In this document: in pieces, positions 63,972 through 64,000 of the stretch
Numbering within the stretch: the first letter of the stretch is position 1
Layout: each line of letters begins with the position of its first letter
Assembly: GCA_963930755.1 (NCBI GenBank)
Contig: OZ005737.1
Span: forward strand, 265,309,979 to 265,373,978
Reading direction: 5' to 3'
Length of the DNA stretch: 64,000 nt
Source: Eudasyphora cyanicolor
Lineage: Eukaryota; Arthropoda; Insecta; Diptera; Muscidae
Position numbers and translations under genes: made by a program
Notes under the pieces: generated by a model
Database searches by the model: none
Seen by the model: only the letters and a program-made list of their open reading frames with translations
What the model was told of the DNA's origin: nothing

Positions 63972-64000
63972 TAGTTGTCGCCGTCTTCGTCGTCGTCGTC
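63972..64000. repeat. (GTC)n microsatellite at the window edge
   Basis: GTCGCCGTCTTCGTCGTCGT at the very end. It could be a coding triplet repeat continuing outside the window, but no frame can be judged. Confidence 0.7.

Overview
The window looks like non-coding DNA of a brachyceran fly, probably a calyptrate. It is AT-rich, full of (GTCY)n-bearing DINE-1-like elements, and holds DD41D (rosa-like) and DD34D mariner relics plus LINE pieces with RNase H. The species cannot be fixed from sequence alone. I found no convincing protein-coding host gene, rRNA or true tRNA. Nearly every ORF with a recognisable product is a broken transposase or reverse transcriptase. Islands without TE signature (about 16.7-17.6, 23.6-24.4, 28.9-29.8, 34.0-35.3, 39.6-41.0, 48.0-49.5, 54.9-56.1 kb) are probably intergenic or intronic DNA. 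One of them, 39.8-40.24 kb, could be a non-coding first exon, but this is weak.

Layout. 0-8.6 kb: relics of two DINE-1/Helentron-like families (here type A and type B), a DD41D transposase split by a MITE, and small MITEs. 8.58-11.55 kb: a hAT with perfect 8-bp target duplication, carrying a DD41D element that is itself interrupted by an AT-rich repeat. 12.0-14.7 kb: a large foldback with a full-length type B element in one arm. 15.4-16.7 kb: a DD41D element with perfect TIRs and TA duplication. 17.7-23.5 kb: AT-rich repeats, a mariner relic containing a tRNA-derived SINE, then a DD41D element with a second mariner inserted. 24.8-28.0 kb: DINE relics, a 22-bp tandem array and another DD41D element. 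28.6-33.6 kb: a satellite block (35-bp and AATTCGAAA-type) interrupted by a full-length type B element and bracketed by two copies of one MITE. 36.1-39.1 and 42.4-44.5 kb: LINE fragments with RT and RNase H, next to a DD41D element. 45-48 kb: DD41D elements nested in type A and AT-rich repeats. 49.5-52.2 kb: a decayed tandem array of about 245 bp period, related to the MITE at 47.5 kb. 53.7-54.9 kb: a 31-bp hairpin satellite. 56.2-58.1 kb: DD41D and mariner elements. 58.4-59.6 kb: a 22-bp palindromic satellite interrupted by a foldback. 60.7-63.0 kb: a three-deep nest (DD41D in a maT-like element in type A).

None of the dozen DD41D copies has an open frame with all three catalytic residues, so the block reads as a transposon graveyard. 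Its nests preserve the order of insertion, and several sites can be checked against an uninterrupted paralogue inside the same window. The most unusual signals are the palindromic satellite units, the shared hairpin-bearing 3' ends of the two DINE-like families (with a compensatory change), and two different Tc1/mariner families inserted in the same TA run of type A.
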